From: Streptomyces sp. NBC_01471
Lineage (GTDB): Bacteria > Actinomycetota > Actinomycetes > Streptomycetales > Streptomycetaceae
DNA: 64,000 nucleotides
Reading direction: 5' to 3'
Assembly (NCBI RefSeq): GCF_041438865.1
Contig: NZ_CP109450.1
Location: forward strand, 62,001 to 126,000
The stretch's first letter is position 1, and each line of letters starts with the position of its first letter. Below, in pieces: positions 52,909 to 61,839 of this stretch. A program made the position numbers and the translations under genes. The notes beneath the pieces were generated by a model, which was not told the DNA's origin, made no database searches, and saw only the letters and a program-made list of their open reading frames with translations.

Positions 52909-53976
52909 CTAGCCGCGGCGCCCAGGGCCCACAGGAGCCGAGCCGCCCACGGCACGCCCCGATTCGGTACGCCCCGGGCCGGCCGGCAGCTCCGCGTCGC
53001 GCCGCTGCGCCGACCGGAAGCGCTGCTGGTAGGTCCGCGGAGACACCCCGAGGCGCGACACGAACGCCCTCCGCAGGGTCTCCGCGCTCCGGTAACCGGC
53101 CCGCGCCGCGGCCTCACCGACCGTGTGGCCCGCGTCCAGCGCCCGTTTGGCGGTGTCGAAGCGCACCGACTCGACGTAGCGCGCGGGTGTGGTGCCGAGC
53201 TCCTCGCGGAAGAGCCTGGTCAGGTGCCGTGGGCTCAGGGCCGCCCGCGCCGCGAGTTCCGCGATGGAGTGTCCGGCGGCCGGGTCGGCGAGCACCGCGT
53301 CGAAGACCGCACGCAGCGCCGACGTCCGTGGCCGGGGGCCCTGGAGGGCCGGTGAGAACTGCGACTGGTCGCCGGGCCGCTGGAGGAACACCACCAGCGA
53401 CCGGGCCACCTGCCGGGCCATGTCCTCCCCGTGATCGTCCTCCAGCAGCGCCAGCGCCAGATCGATGCCGGCCGTGACACCGGCCGAGCTGAACGTCGTG
53501 CCGTCCCGGACGAAGATGGCATCGGGCTCCACCGAGATCTCGGGATAGGCGCTGCGGAGCAGTTCGGTGTGGCGCCAGTGCGTGGTGGCACGGTGGCCGT
53601 CCAGGAGGCCCGCCTCGGCCAGGATGAAGGCACCCGTGCAGATCGAGCAGACCCGGCCGGAGCGGCCGGCCAGCGCGGCGACGGCATCGCGCAGCGCGTG
53701 GCCGATCGGGTACGTCGGGAGCGCGTCCCCGCCCATGACCAGCAGGGTGTCGTAGCCCAGACCCGTCTGCGCAGCGTCGGCGTCGACCGGGATCCGCATC
53801 CCGGTCGACGAGACCACTTCGGCGCCGCCGACGGCGCACAGTTCCAGTGCGTAGTCGGCGCCCAGCTGGTTCGCTTCGCTGAAGACCTCGCTGGGACCGG
53901 CGACATCGAGGAGTTTCACCCCGTCGAAGACGACGACCCCCACCCGGTGCGGGCGGGAGCTCCCGGCGATGGTCAT
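52909..53976 (-). CDS. GlxA-family (DJ-1/PfpI + AraC) transcriptional regulator
   Basis: A 355-residue regulator. The N-terminal DJ-1/PfpI-like domain (about 10-185) has VVVFDGVKLLDVAGPSEVF and the nucleophile-elbow Cys113 in SICTGAFILAEAGLL. The C-terminal AraC domain (about 215-325) has two helix-turn-helix units (SIAELAARAALSPRHLTRLF, TVGEAAARAGYRSAETLRRAF). A disordered 30-residue tail follows. It is divergent from the HD-domain gene at 54106 and probably regulates it. Confidence 0.92.
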   Translation of the reverse strand: MTIAGSSRPHRVGVVVFDGVKLLDVAGPSEVFSEANQLGADYALELCAVGGAEVVSSTGMRIPVDADAAQTGLGYDTLLVMGGDALPTYPIGHALRDAVAALAGRSGRVCSICTGAFILAEAGLLDGHRATTHWRHTELLRSAYPEISVEPDAIFVRDGTTFSSAGVTAGIDLALALLEDDHGEDMARQVARSLVVFLQRPGDQSQFSPALQGPRPRTSALRAVFDAVLADPAAGHSIAELAARAALSPRHLTRLFREELGTTPARYVESVRFDTAKRALDAGHTVGEAAARAGYRSAETLRRAFVSRLGVSPRTYQQRFRSAQRRDAELPAGPGRTESGRAVGGSAPVGPGRRG

Positions 53977-54105
53977 AGCGGCTCCTCAGGAGGGGTCTGC
54001 GTCCGGATTCGTGCGGAGTGTGGCCGACCACGGGGAGCGCGGCACCCCTGGCCGGCCCCACGCTATAGGTACCGAAGCAAGCGGCCGACACCGATGGAGA
54101 CCACG

Positions 54106-54744
54106 ATGACCGAGACGATCGCGGGGATCACCATTCCCGACACCGCGCTGGCCCGTGAGGCCACCGAGCTGGTCCGGGAGGCCGCCGGCCCGCTGCTCTT
54201 CGACCACTCACGGCGGGTGTTCCTCTTCGGCTCGCTGAAGGGGATGCGGCGGGGGCTCACCCCGGACCCGGAGCTGCTCTATGTCGGGTCGATGTTCCAC
54301 GACCTGGGGCTGACCGAGCGCTACCGGCGCACCGACCAGCGCTTCGAGGTGGACGGGGCCGATCTCGCCCGGGACTTCCTGCTGGAGCACGGCCGCAGCG
54401 AGACGGAGGCGCGCGCGGTCTGGCTGGCCATCGCGCTGCACACCACCCCCGGTATCCCCGAGCACCTCGACCCGGAGATCGCTCTCGTCACCGCGGGCGT
54501 GGAGACGGACGTCCTCGGTCTCGGCCTCGGTGAGATCACCGCCGGGCAGATCGAGGCGGTCACCGGCGCCCACCACCGGCCCGACTTCAAGCAGCGCATC
54601 CTGCGGGCCTTCACCGACGGGATGAAGGACCGGCCCGACACCACCTTCGGCACCATGAACGACGACGTGCTCGCCCACTTCGTGCCGGGCTTCACCCGGC
54701 AGGACTTCGTGGACATCATCCTGAACTCCGCCTGGCCCGAGTAG
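54106..54744 (+). CDS. HD-domain phosphohydrolase/cyanamide hydratase-like protein
   Basis: A 212-residue metal-dependent HD-domain protein. Metal ligands are visible as His34 (FDHSRRVFLFG), His65-Asp66 (GSMFHDLG) and a later ALHTTPG and ALVTAGVETD region. The overall pattern resembles the small HD proteins related to fungal cyanamide hydratase. Start ATG 54106 has GGAGA 5 bases upstream; ATG 54094 is an alternative. It is divergent from the GlxA-type regulator, a common pairing in actinomycetes. Confidence 0.85.
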   Translation: MTETIAGITIPDTALAREATELVREAAGPLLFDHSRRVFLFGSLKGMRRGLTPDPELLYVGSMFHDLGLTERYRRTDQRFEVDGADLARDFLLEHGRSETEARAVWLAIALHTTPGIPEHLDPEIALVTAGVETDVLGLGLGEITAGQIEAVTGAHHRPDFKQRILRAFTDGMKDRPDTTFGTMNDDVLAHFVPGFTRQDFVDIILNSAWPE

Positions 54745-54755
54745 CGCTGGGTGCG

Positions 54756-54779
54756 GGCCCCCGGCAGCTGCCGGGGGCC
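54756..54779 (+). terminator. 24-bp perfect palindrome after the HD gene
   Basis: GGCCCCCGGCAG (54756-54767) is directly followed by its reverse complement CTGCCGGGGGCC (54768-54779), 12 bases after the HD-gene stop, so it can form a strong hairpin. Confidence 0.7.
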
Positions 54780-54803
54780 GCCCCTCCCCGTAACCTGGCC
54801 CTC

Positions 54804-55208
54804 ATGAGCGGTGAGAAAGACCTGCGGAAACTGCTGAGCGGTATGCGGCCGGAACTCAATCCCGGCTGCTACGTCTTCACGGCCCTCGCCCCGTCGGCGC
54901 CGGTTCCCCCAGGAGTGGACCCCGTGGTCACGGTCCGGGAGCCGGAGGGCCTCACTCTCGTGGTCCCGCAGGGGGATGCCGACGCGGCCGGGCTGGCGTA
55001 CGACTATGCCGCGGGCTGGATCACCCTGCGAGTCCACTCGGCGCTGGAGGCCGTCGGACTGACCGCCGCTGTGGCCCGGGAGCTCGCCGAGCACGGGCTG
55101 AGCTGCAATGTGGTGGCCGGTTTCCACCACGACCACCTGTTTGTGCCGCTGGAGCGGGCCGGGGAAGCGGTCACCGTGCTCACAGAGCTCGCACGGCGCT
55201 CCGGCTGA
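54804..55208 (+). CDS. ACT-domain protein
   Basis: A 134-residue cytoplasmic protein made of two ACT-like halves: CYVFTALAP...DPVVTVREPEGLTLVVPQ at the N-terminus and a canonical ACT unit WITLRVHSALEAVGLTAAVARELAEHGLSCNVVAGFHHDHLFVP (read in parts) at the C-terminus. Stand-alone ACT pairs of this type are thought to bind amino acids. Start is ATG 54804. It is convergent with the secreted-protein gene ending at 55332. Confidence 0.87.
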   Translation: MSGEKDLRKLLSGMRPELNPGCYVFTALAPSAPVPPGVDPVVTVREPEGLTLVVPQGDADAAGLAYDYAAGWITLRVHSALEAVGLTAAVARELAEHGLSCNVVAGFHHDHLFVPLERAGEAVTVLTELARRSG

Positions 55209-55290
55209 CACGGGGCGGTACGCCGACGCGTTCCGCAATGACGGGAACCGACTGCGCGGGCGGACCGGCCCGCCGCGCTCGACGCCGGTC

Positions 55291-55319
55291 CCCGCCCGGC
55301 ACGGACCGCGCCGGGCGGG
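55291..55319. terminator. two-way terminator after ACT gene
   Basis: CCCGCCCGGC (55291-55300) and GCCGGGCGGG (55310-55319) are exact reverse complements with a 9-base loop, between convergent stops at 55208 and 55332. Confidence 0.65.
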
Positions 55320-55331
55320 AGGCCCGCCGGC

Positions 55332-56204
55332 TCAGACGCCCGGCGGGCGCCGGTAGGACAGCCGGCCGGGGCCGCGTGCCATCGAGTACCCGGCGACACC
55401 TGCGAGCGCGCCCAGGATTCCGCCGCCCACGGTCCAGATCCAGCGGTCGGACCACCATCCGGACGACCAGCCGTCCTCCGGCCCGGCGGCGGTACCCGCG
55501 GGCGTCGCCGCGCCCGCCGTGTCCGAGGTGCCGGACGGGGCCGGCGTGGCTGATGAGGCGTCCGGCGCGGTGACTGCCGTCAGCGGGGACGCGAGCGAAC
55601 CGTCCACGGCATGTGCTCCGCCGCTGCCGGACGATGTGGCCACGACCTCGGCCCGCACCGGCAGCCCGAGGTCCTCCTGCGGCAGGTCGAGGACCGTCAG
55701 CCGGATGTAATAGCTGCCCGGCAGCGGGTCGTTGGCCCACGGCTCTGCCCAGGACCGGACCGTACGCAGATGGCAGGTCATGGTGACGGACTCGGCGTCC
55801 GCCGCCGCCACCCGGGTCTGGCTGCCGTACTGGCACGACTGCCGCCTGCGCAGCCCGTCGTAGACATCGAGCTGCCAGGTCGAGGCGCCGTGGCGGGCGG
55901 AGGCCTCCGGCAGCTTCACCGTGGCGTCGACCGTGGCCGACTGGCCCGCGTCGGCGGGGAAGACCCAGTACAGGTAGTCGCCCGTGGAGGCGCTCGCGGT
56001 GGCGTGCTGGCCCTGGCGGGCGGCGGTCGCCGTACGGAATGCCGTGCCCGCCTGGGACGGTGCGTCGCTGCCGCCCGCCGAAGAGGACGAGGAGGGGGAC
56101 GGGGTGTCGGCCGCGGCGGTCCCCGCCCCGCCGAAGAGAGCCAGCCCGGCCAGAACGGCCAGACCGGCCAGGGCGGAGCGCGGGACTATCCGGTTGATCC
56201 GCAT
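55332..56204 (-). CDS. secreted, C-terminally membrane-anchored protein of unknown function
   Basis: A 290-residue surface protein. The N-terminal signal peptide (SALAGLAVLAGLALFGGAGT, ending AAADT) is followed by a Ser-rich linker, a beta-rich domain (GDYLYWVFPADAGQSATVDATV, STWQLDVYDGLRRRQSCQYG, PLPGSYYIRLTVLDLP; two Cys may pair), a second Ala/Pro/Thr linker and one C-terminal membrane helix (WTVGGGILGALAGVAGYSMA). Its ATG overlaps the stop of the VWA gene by one base (TGATG), so the two are made together and probably sit together on the cell surface. Confidence 0.75.
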   Translation of the reverse strand: MRINRIVPRSALAGLAVLAGLALFGGAGTAAADTPSPSSSSSAGGSDAPSQAGTAFRTATAARQGQHATASASTGDYLYWVFPADAGQSATVDATVKLPEASARHGASTWQLDVYDGLRRRQSCQYGSQTRVAAADAESVTMTCHLRTVRSWAEPWANDPLPGSYYIRLTVLDLPQEDLGLPVRAEVVATSSGSGGAHAVDGSLASPLTAVTAPDASSATPAPSGTSDTAGAATPAGTAAGPEDGWSSGWWSDRWIWTVGGGILGALAGVAGYSMARGPGRLSYRRPPGV

Positions 56205-57472
56205 CAGTTGGTCCTCCCGGCGAAGCGCAGGCGTGAGATCCATCCCCACAGCACGCCCGAGACCAGCCCGGTGAGTGCGAGGACGCCGAGCAGCCACCAG
56301 CCGCGGCCGAGCCCGAAGGAGGCCACGTCTGATGCCTTGTCGGGAGCGTCCACCACGGCGATGTTCAGTTCGACGGGCAGACCGGGCGCGGTCTTGACCG
56401 CGGGCGGTGCCGAGAAGGAGTTGCTGACCTGGAGGCAGACGGTCTCCGCCCCGGTCTGTGCGTCGTCCGAGTCGGCGGGCGGCTTCGGATAACGCAGGCC
56501 TGTGGAGATGGCGTCGGTGCGCCCGGTGCCCGACTCCTGCCCCCGTACCAGCTCCCGCCCGTGCACGGTCAGCGCCCGGAGCAGTACTCCGTAGTCGTTG
56601 TTGACGGCCCGGTCGGCGGCGACGCTGACGGAGGCGCGCAGTTCCTGGCCGGGTCGGACGTCCACCCGGTACCAGCGGTGCTCGGCGAACCTCTCCCGGT
56701 CGCTGTAGAGCCCGGCCTTGAGCTGGGGGGCGTTCGTGCAGCTGTCCGCGCCCTCGGTGGCCACGGGTGTGGCGACCGGGTCGGCCGCGCGGTCCACCAA
56801 CTGCGTCACGCGACCGGAGAGTTCATTGGTGTGGCGCACAGAGGTGTACGTACCACCGGTGGCCTCGGCGATGCAGGTCAGCTGCTTGCGGGTCTTGGCG
56901 TCGGGCACCAGGCCCAGTGTGTCGATGACGAGGTGGATGCCCTGGGCCGCGATGTCGCGTGCCACGACGCACGGGTCGAGGGGCGCGCAGGTGTCCTCGC
57001 CGTCGCTGATGAGGACGATGCGCCGGGTGGCTTCACCGCCCTTGAGGTCCCGGGCCGCCGCCTGGAGGGCCGGTCCGATCGGTGTCCAGCCGGTGGGCGC
57101 GAGCGTGGCGACCGCCGTCTTGGCCTCGGTCCGGTCGAGCTGTCCCACCGGGTAGAGCTGCCGGGTGTCCTTGCACCCGGTCTTGCGGTCGTTGCCGGGG
57201 TAGTTGGCACCCAGCGTGCGTATGCCCAGTTGCACCTGCTCGGGCACCGTGTCGAGTACTTCGTTGAACGCCTGCTTCGCCGCCGTCATCCGCGAGCCGC
57301 CGTCGATGTCGCGCGTCCGCATCGATCCACTGACGTCGAGTACCAACTCGACCTTCGGCGATGGTTTCCCGGACGGTTCATCGGCAGCGGCGGCGCCGGT
57401 GGGGAAGGTTCCGACGACCAGGGCAGCCAGGAGTGTGCACACCCCGGCCGCCAGCCGTTTTCTCATGATCAT
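56204..57472 (-). CDS. secreted VWA-domain membrane-anchored protein
   Basis: A 422-residue surface protein. A signal peptide (KRLAAGVCTLLAALVVG, ending GAAAAD) is followed by a von Willebrand A domain with the MIDAS motif D46-V-S48-G-S50 (LVLDVSGSM), the Thr loop GWTPIG and the Asp loop SDGEDTC, so metal binding is expected. A second beta-rich region (RWYRVDVRPGQELRASVSV, read in parts) mirrors the domain of its partner, then one C-terminal helix (WWLLGVLALTGLVSGVLWGW) and a basic tail. Start is ATG 57472. It is translationally coupled to the next gene. Confidence 0.82.
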   Translation of the reverse strand: MIMRKRLAAGVCTLLAALVVGTFPTGAAAADEPSGKPSPKVELVLDVSGSMRTRDIDGGSRMTAAKQAFNEVLDTVPEQVQLGIRTLGANYPGNDRKTGCKDTRQLYPVGQLDRTEAKTAVATLAPTGWTPIGPALQAAARDLKGGEATRRIVLISDGEDTCAPLDPCVVARDIAAQGIHLVIDTLGLVPDAKTRKQLTCIAEATGGTYTSVRHTNELSGRVTQLVDRAADPVATPVATEGADSCTNAPQLKAGLYSDRERFAEHRWYRVDVRPGQELRASVSVAADRAVNNDYGVLLRALTVHGRELVRGQESGTGRTDAISTGLRYPKPPADSDDAQTGAETVCLQVSNSFSAPPAVKTAPGLPVELNIAVVDAPDKASDVASFGLGRGWWLLGVLALTGLVSGVLWGWISRLRFAGRTN

Positions 57473-57606
57473 CACCGGATCGTACGGAGCCCGCCCCCGG
57501 ATCTCCAAAACGGTTCCCGTGGAGGGGAGTTCGGGCCTGGGAGTTCGGACCCGGCCGCGCCGGTCGCCCCTTGTCCGTACGGTCCCCGAATCCCGCGCGG
57601 ACCGCG

Positions 57607-58242
57607 TTACGCCAGGACGAGAACGGCGGCGGTGGCCGCGCCGAGCGAGGCACCCGCGACCGTCTGTGCGACGGAGTGGTAGGCGAGCGCGACACGGGAC
57701 CAGCAGACGGCGGCCACCAGGACGTACCCGGCGATCCACCACGGCGCGTGCACGGCGGCCAGCATCGCGACGACCGCCGATGCCACCGCCGAGTCCACGC
57801 TGATCTTCCATACGGTGTTGACCACGAGGAGGACGACGGTCATGGCCCAGAGGGCGAGCATGGCCAGCAGAACGCCCCGGGGCGCGCCGCCCGCGATCAT
57901 CAGGGCCGCGCCGGTCCCGACCGAGCCGAGGATGACGAGGAAGATCGGGGCGCGCTGCCTGCGGTCGACCACGTGCCGGTCGCCCCAGGTGCCGCGCCGG
58001 CGCTCCCACTCGATGAACGCCGCGGGGACCAGACCGGCGCAGAGGGCGCCGAGCAGTCCCCAGGGAATTCCGGTCCAGTCCCCCGCCGCCGCGAGGCCGA
58101 TACCGGGCATCCCGGCCAACAGGACGTTACGCGGCTGGAGTACATCGGTGACGGTACGGGCCACGGTGGTACTCGTCGTACGCCGGGATGCACCGGCCCG
58201 GTCGTGCGAGCGGCCCCTCACGGTGCCGGTGTCGGTCGTCAT
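57607..58242 (-). CDS. PAP2-like membrane phosphatase family protein
   Basis: A 211-residue membrane protein with about five segments after a Ser/Arg-rich cytoplasmic N-terminus. PAP2 signature traces are DRRQR after GDRHVV, KISVDSAVASA in place of the usual PSGH block, and CWSRVALAYHSVAQTVAGA matching motif 3 (Ser-Arg-X5-His). The central PSGH His is not seen, so activity as a lipid phosphatase is uncertain. Start is ATG 58242. Confidence 0.72.
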   Translation of the reverse strand: MTTDTGTVRGRSHDRAGASRRTTSTTVARTVTDVLQPRNVLLAGMPGIGLAAAGDWTGIPWGLLGALCAGLVPAAFIEWERRRGTWGDRHVVDRRQRAPIFLVILGSVGTGAALMIAGGAPRGVLLAMLALWAMTVVLLVVNTVWKISVDSAVASAVVAMLAAVHAPWWIAGYVLVAAVCWSRVALAYHSVAQTVAGASLGAATAAVLVLA

Positions 58243-58291
58243 GGGTCCGCACGATACCGGCGGAGGGGACGGGGCAGCGGCGCGGCGGGTG

Positions 58292-59110
58292 TCAGAGCGG
58301 CCGGTGTGCGATGACGCCGAACATGGTGACGGACATGTGCAGCGCACCGTGCTCCGCGGCCGTCGTGAGATCCGCGTACAGCTCGTCCCGCTGCTTCTCC
58401 GTGATCAGTTCGCGCTTCACGGCCGTCTCACCGAGCATCCGGATGACGGGCCAGCTGACCTTACGGCGGTCCTGGATGAGCGCCTGCGAGCCGAGGTCGT
58501 CGATCTCCAGCCCCACGGCTGCCAGCTGGCCGGCCAGCCTGCGCCCGGCGGTCGGGTTGGCCGCCGCCATGAGGGCGCCTCCGGTGAGAACCGCCACCAC
58601 CTCCGGGTCTCCGGGGTGCAGGATCGTCGTGGCCCAGTCGGTGTCGAGAAGGGCAACACGCCCACCGGGCCGCAGCACCCGGGCGATCTCCGCCGCCGCC
58701 CTGTCCGGCTCCGTGAGGTGCTGGAACACCCGCTCGCACCAGACCAGGCCGATGCAGGCGTCCTGCACCGGGAGCGCGCAGGCGTCGCCGGGCACGAAGC
58801 GGGCGCTGCTCCGTGCTTCGGCCGCACGCTGCTCGGCGGCCGCCCGCAGCCCCGGGTTCGGCTCCACTCCGGTCGCGGCCCCGCCATCGCCCACCGCGGC
58901 CGCGAGCACCTGGGTCTCCGAACCGGTCCCGGCCCCGATGTCGAGTGCGCGCTCACCGGGGCGGGCAGCCAGCGCGTGGTGCGCCCACTCCCGCAGTCGG
59001 CGCACGCCCGCGCTCGCCGCCTGTGCGTCCAGTGCCCCGACCAGCCGGTCGGTGGCCGCAGGTGTGATGTTCTCCGAGTAGAACGCCGATGTCGGCCGGG
59101 AATCCCCCAT
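58292..59110 (-). CDS. class I SAM-dependent methyltransferase
   Basis: A 272-residue methyltransferase. Motif I is ALDIGAGTGSETQVLA (about 54-69), the acidic end of strand 2 is GVEPNPGL, and WCERVFQHLTEPDRAAAEIARVLRPGGRVALLD (read in parts) covers motifs post-I to III. It is typical of the ubiE/methyltransferase-11 group acting on small molecules. Start is ATG 59110. It is divergent from the NDH-2-like gene across 218 bases. Confidence 0.88.
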   Translation of the reverse strand: MGDSRPTSAFYSENITPAATDRLVGALDAQAASAGVRRLREWAHHALAARPGERALDIGAGTGSETQVLAAAVGDGGAATGVEPNPGLRAAAEQRAAEARSSARFVPGDACALPVQDACIGLVWCERVFQHLTEPDRAAAEIARVLRPGGRVALLDTDWATTILHPGDPEVVAVLTGGALMAAANPTAGRRLAGQLAAVGLEIDDLGSQALIQDRRKVSWPVIRMLGETAVKRELITEKQRDELYADLTTAAEHGALHMSVTMFGVIAHRPL

Positions 59111-59328
59111 GCACAGCACTCTAGGCCGCCCCGGCGAACCGCACGGCCGCCTCACCGAAACGCCCCGCCGGCCCCTTTCACGGGGTTCAGCAGGCGGACT
59201 CTCCTCAGGCCCGCGAAGATGGGCTGTACCCAGGCAGCGGTCGGGCCGCGATTCACACGTGGCGTCACCCGTCCCACGGGGCAGGCGGGAGGGGGACGAC
59301 CGAGCAGACCTGAGAAGGGACGAACACC

Positions 59329-60690
59329 GTGGGACGACCCAGGATTCTCGTAGTGGGCGCCGGCTTCGCCGGAGTGGAGTGCGTACGCCGCCTGGAGCGG
59401 CGCCTCTCCCCGGGAGAGGCGGAGATCGCGCTTGTGGCGCCCTTCTCCTACCAGCTCTATCTGCCGTTGCTGCCCCAGGTCGCGTCCGGCGTCCTCACCC
59501 CGCAGTCGGTGGCCGTGTCGCTGCGCCGGAGCCAGAAGCACCGCACGCGGATCATTCCCGGCGGGGCCATCGGGGTCGACACCGAGGCGAAGGTCTGCGT
59601 CATCCGCAAGATCACCGGTGAGATCGTCAACGAGCGCTACGACCAGATCGTGCTCTCGCCGGGCAGCATCACCCGTACGTTCGACATCCCCGGCCTCCTC
59701 GACAACGCGCGCGGGATGAAGACGCTCGCCGAGGCCGCGTACATCCGCGACCATGTGATCGCCCAGCTGGACCTGGCGGACGCCAGCCACGACGAGGCGG
59801 AGCGGGCCTCCCGGCTCCAGTTCGTGGTGGTCGGCGGCGGCTACGCGGGCACCGAGACAGCCGCCTGCCTGCAGCGCCTCACCACGAACGCCGTGAAGCA
59901 CTATCCGCGCATCGATCCGAAGCTGGTCAAATGGCATCTGATCGACATCGCCCCGAAGCTGATGCCGGAGCTGGGCGACAAACTCGGGCGCAGTGCGCTG
60001 GAGATCCTGCGCGGTCGCGGCATCGAGGTCTCGCTCGGGGTGTCGATCGCCGAGGCCGGTGCGGACAAGGTGACCTTCACCGACGGACGGGTCCTCCCGT
60101 GCCGCACTCTGATCTGGACAGCGGGTGTCGCGGCGAGTCCGCTGATCGGCACACTCGGTGCCGAGACGGTACGCGGACGCCTCGCGGTGACACCCGAGAT
60201 GAACGTGCCGGGGCTCGACGGGGTCTACGCCCTCGGCGACGCCGCCGCCGTGCCGGACCTGGCCAAGGGCGACGGTGCCATCTGCCCGCCCACCGCACAG
60301 CACTCGATGCGCCAGGGCCGCAAGCTCGCGGACAACATCGTGGCCGCGCTGCGCCACCAGCCGCTCCAGCCGTACGTCCACAAGGATCTGGGACTCGTGG
60401 TCGACCTGGGCGGCAGGGACGCCGTGTCGAAGCCGCTCGGAATCGAGCTGCGCGGTCTGTCGGCACAGGCCGTGGCCCGCGGCTACCACTGGTCGGCGCT
60501 GCGCACCAATGTCGCCAAGACCCGGGTGATGACCAACTGGTTGATCAACGCTGTCGCCGGGGACGACTTCGTGCGCACCGGGTTCCAGTCGCAGAAGGCC
60601 GCCACCCTGCGGGACTTCGAGTACACGGACTCCTATCTCACCCCGGAGCAGGTGCGCGAGCACACCGCGTCGATGACGGCCCGCGGCTGA
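59329..60690 (+). CDS. NAD(P)/FAD-dependent oxidoreductase, type II NADH dehydrogenase-like
   Basis: A 453-residue flavoprotein. Two dinucleotide folds are evident: ILVVGAGFAGVECVRRLE at the N-terminus for FAD and FVVVGGGYAGTETAACLQ near 166-183 for NAD(P)H. The FAD-phosphate Asp lies in GVYALGDAAAVPD. The C-terminal amphipathic region contains WLINAVAGDDF. Members pass electrons from NADH to membrane quinone without pumping protons. Start is GTG 59329 with AGAAGGGA at 59313-59320. Confidence 0.88.
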   Translation: MGRPRILVVGAGFAGVECVRRLERRLSPGEAEIALVAPFSYQLYLPLLPQVASGVLTPQSVAVSLRRSQKHRTRIIPGGAIGVDTEAKVCVIRKITGEIVNERYDQIVLSPGSITRTFDIPGLLDNARGMKTLAEAAYIRDHVIAQLDLADASHDEAERASRLQFVVVGGGYAGTETAACLQRLTTNAVKHYPRIDPKLVKWHLIDIAPKLMPELGDKLGRSALEILRGRGIEVSLGVSIAEAGADKVTFTDGRVLPCRTLIWTAGVAASPLIGTLGAETVRGRLAVTPEMNVPGLDGVYALGDAAAVPDLAKGDGAICPPTAQHSMRQGRKLADNIVAALRHQPLQPYVHKDLGLVVDLGGRDAVSKPLGIELRGLSAQAVARGYHWSALRTNVAKTRVMTNWLINAVAGDDFVRTGFQSQKAATLRDFEYTDSYLTPEQVREHTASMTARG

Positions 60691-60739
60691 GGTACCGCCC
60701 GGGCCGCCCGTCGCGTGCCCCGCTTGCGTCGTGTCCCGG

Positions 60740-61765
60740 TCATGCGTCGTGCTCCGAGTCGTGCCGGGCACGGCTCGGCTGCACACGCTTGGGCTCACCC
60801 GGCATCTTCGGGTACTCGGGCGGATACGGCAGGTCGCCCAGGCCGCGGTCCCGCTCGTCCCGGTCGGCCAGTTCCAGCAGGGCGTCGAGGCGGAAGCGGC
60901 GGTCGTCCATGTCCGCGTGCACGTCGCCGAGGTCGGCGTAGCGGTCCCGCATGGAGGCGATGTCGAAGTCGGCGGGGCGCACGCTGTCGACCTCGTCCCA
61001 GCGCAGCGGCGCCGAGACCTGAGCGCGGGGATGGGGGCGGACCGAGTAGGCGGAGGCGATGGTGCGGTCGCGGGCCGTCTGGTTGAAGTCGACGAAGATG
61101 CGCTCGCCCCGCTCCTCCTTCCACCAGGCCGTGGTCACCCGGTCGGGCATGCGTCGCTCCAGCTCGCGCCCGCAGGCGATGACGGCCCGCCGCACTTCGG
61201 TGAAGGTCCACCGGGGTTCGATGGGCACGAAGAGGTGGAGTCCACGGCCGCCGGACGTCTTGGGCCAGCCGCGCAGCCCGCCGAAATCGTCGAGTACGGC
61301 GCGCAGTTCGTGGGCGGCGCGCACGGCGTCGGTGAAGTCGGTCCCCGGCTGCGGGTCGAGGTCGATCCGCAGCTCGTCGGGGTGGTCCGGGTCCTGGCGG
61401 CGCACCGGCCAGGGATGGAAGGTGAAGGTGGCGAACTGCGCGGCCCAGAGCACCGCGGCCGGCTCCGTGGGGCACATCTCGTCAGCGGTACGGCCGCTGG
61501 GAAAGGTGATGGTGCCGGTGGGGATCCAGTCCGGGAGGTTCTTCGGCGCGCGCTTCTGGTAGAAGGACTCGCCGTCCAGTCCGTCCGGGTAGCGCTGGAG
61601 TGTGGTGGGCCGGTCCCGCAGCGCGCGGGTGATGCCCGCGCCGACCGCGATGTAGTACTGGGCGAGATCGAGCTTCGTGAAGCCCCGCTCCGGAAAGTAG
61701 ATCTTGTCGGGACTGGAGAGCCGTACCGTCCGCTCCCCCGCTTCGAGCTCCACTGCTGCACCCAT
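60740..61765 (-). CDS. LigD-type polymerase/primase domain protein (NHEJ)
   Basis: A 341-residue stand-alone LigD polymerase domain, an archaeo-eukaryotic primase-type enzyme that fills or extends broken DNA ends with ribo- or deoxynucleotides. The catalytic Asp pair is D135-L-D137 (ELRIDLDPQPG), with a third Asp in IFVDFNQ. SGGRGLHLFVPI and YFPERGFTKLDLAQYY are conserved blocks. Start ATG 61765 gives the family N-terminus. It is divergent from an ATP-dependent DNA ligase gene 74 bases away, matching split NHEJ sets of actinomycetes where polymerase and ligase are separate proteins. Confidence 0.92.
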   Translation of the reverse strand: MGAAVELEAGERTVRLSSPDKIYFPERGFTKLDLAQYYIAVGAGITRALRDRPTTLQRYPDGLDGESFYQKRAPKNLPDWIPTGTITFPSGRTADEMCPTEPAAVLWAAQFATFTFHPWPVRRQDPDHPDELRIDLDPQPGTDFTDAVRAAHELRAVLDDFGGLRGWPKTSGGRGLHLFVPIEPRWTFTEVRRAVIACGRELERRMPDRVTTAWWKEERGERIFVDFNQTARDRTIASAYSVRPHPRAQVSAPLRWDEVDSVRPADFDIASMRDRYADLGDVHADMDDRRFRLDALLELADRDERDRGLGDLPYPPEYPKMPGEPKRVQPSRARHDSEHDA

Positions 61766-61839
61766 GCGCGTCACGCTAAGCGCAGGGTGCGTACTTCGCA
61801 TATCGGGCGGGAGAGGGCGTCCGGCCGCAGAATCTGAGT

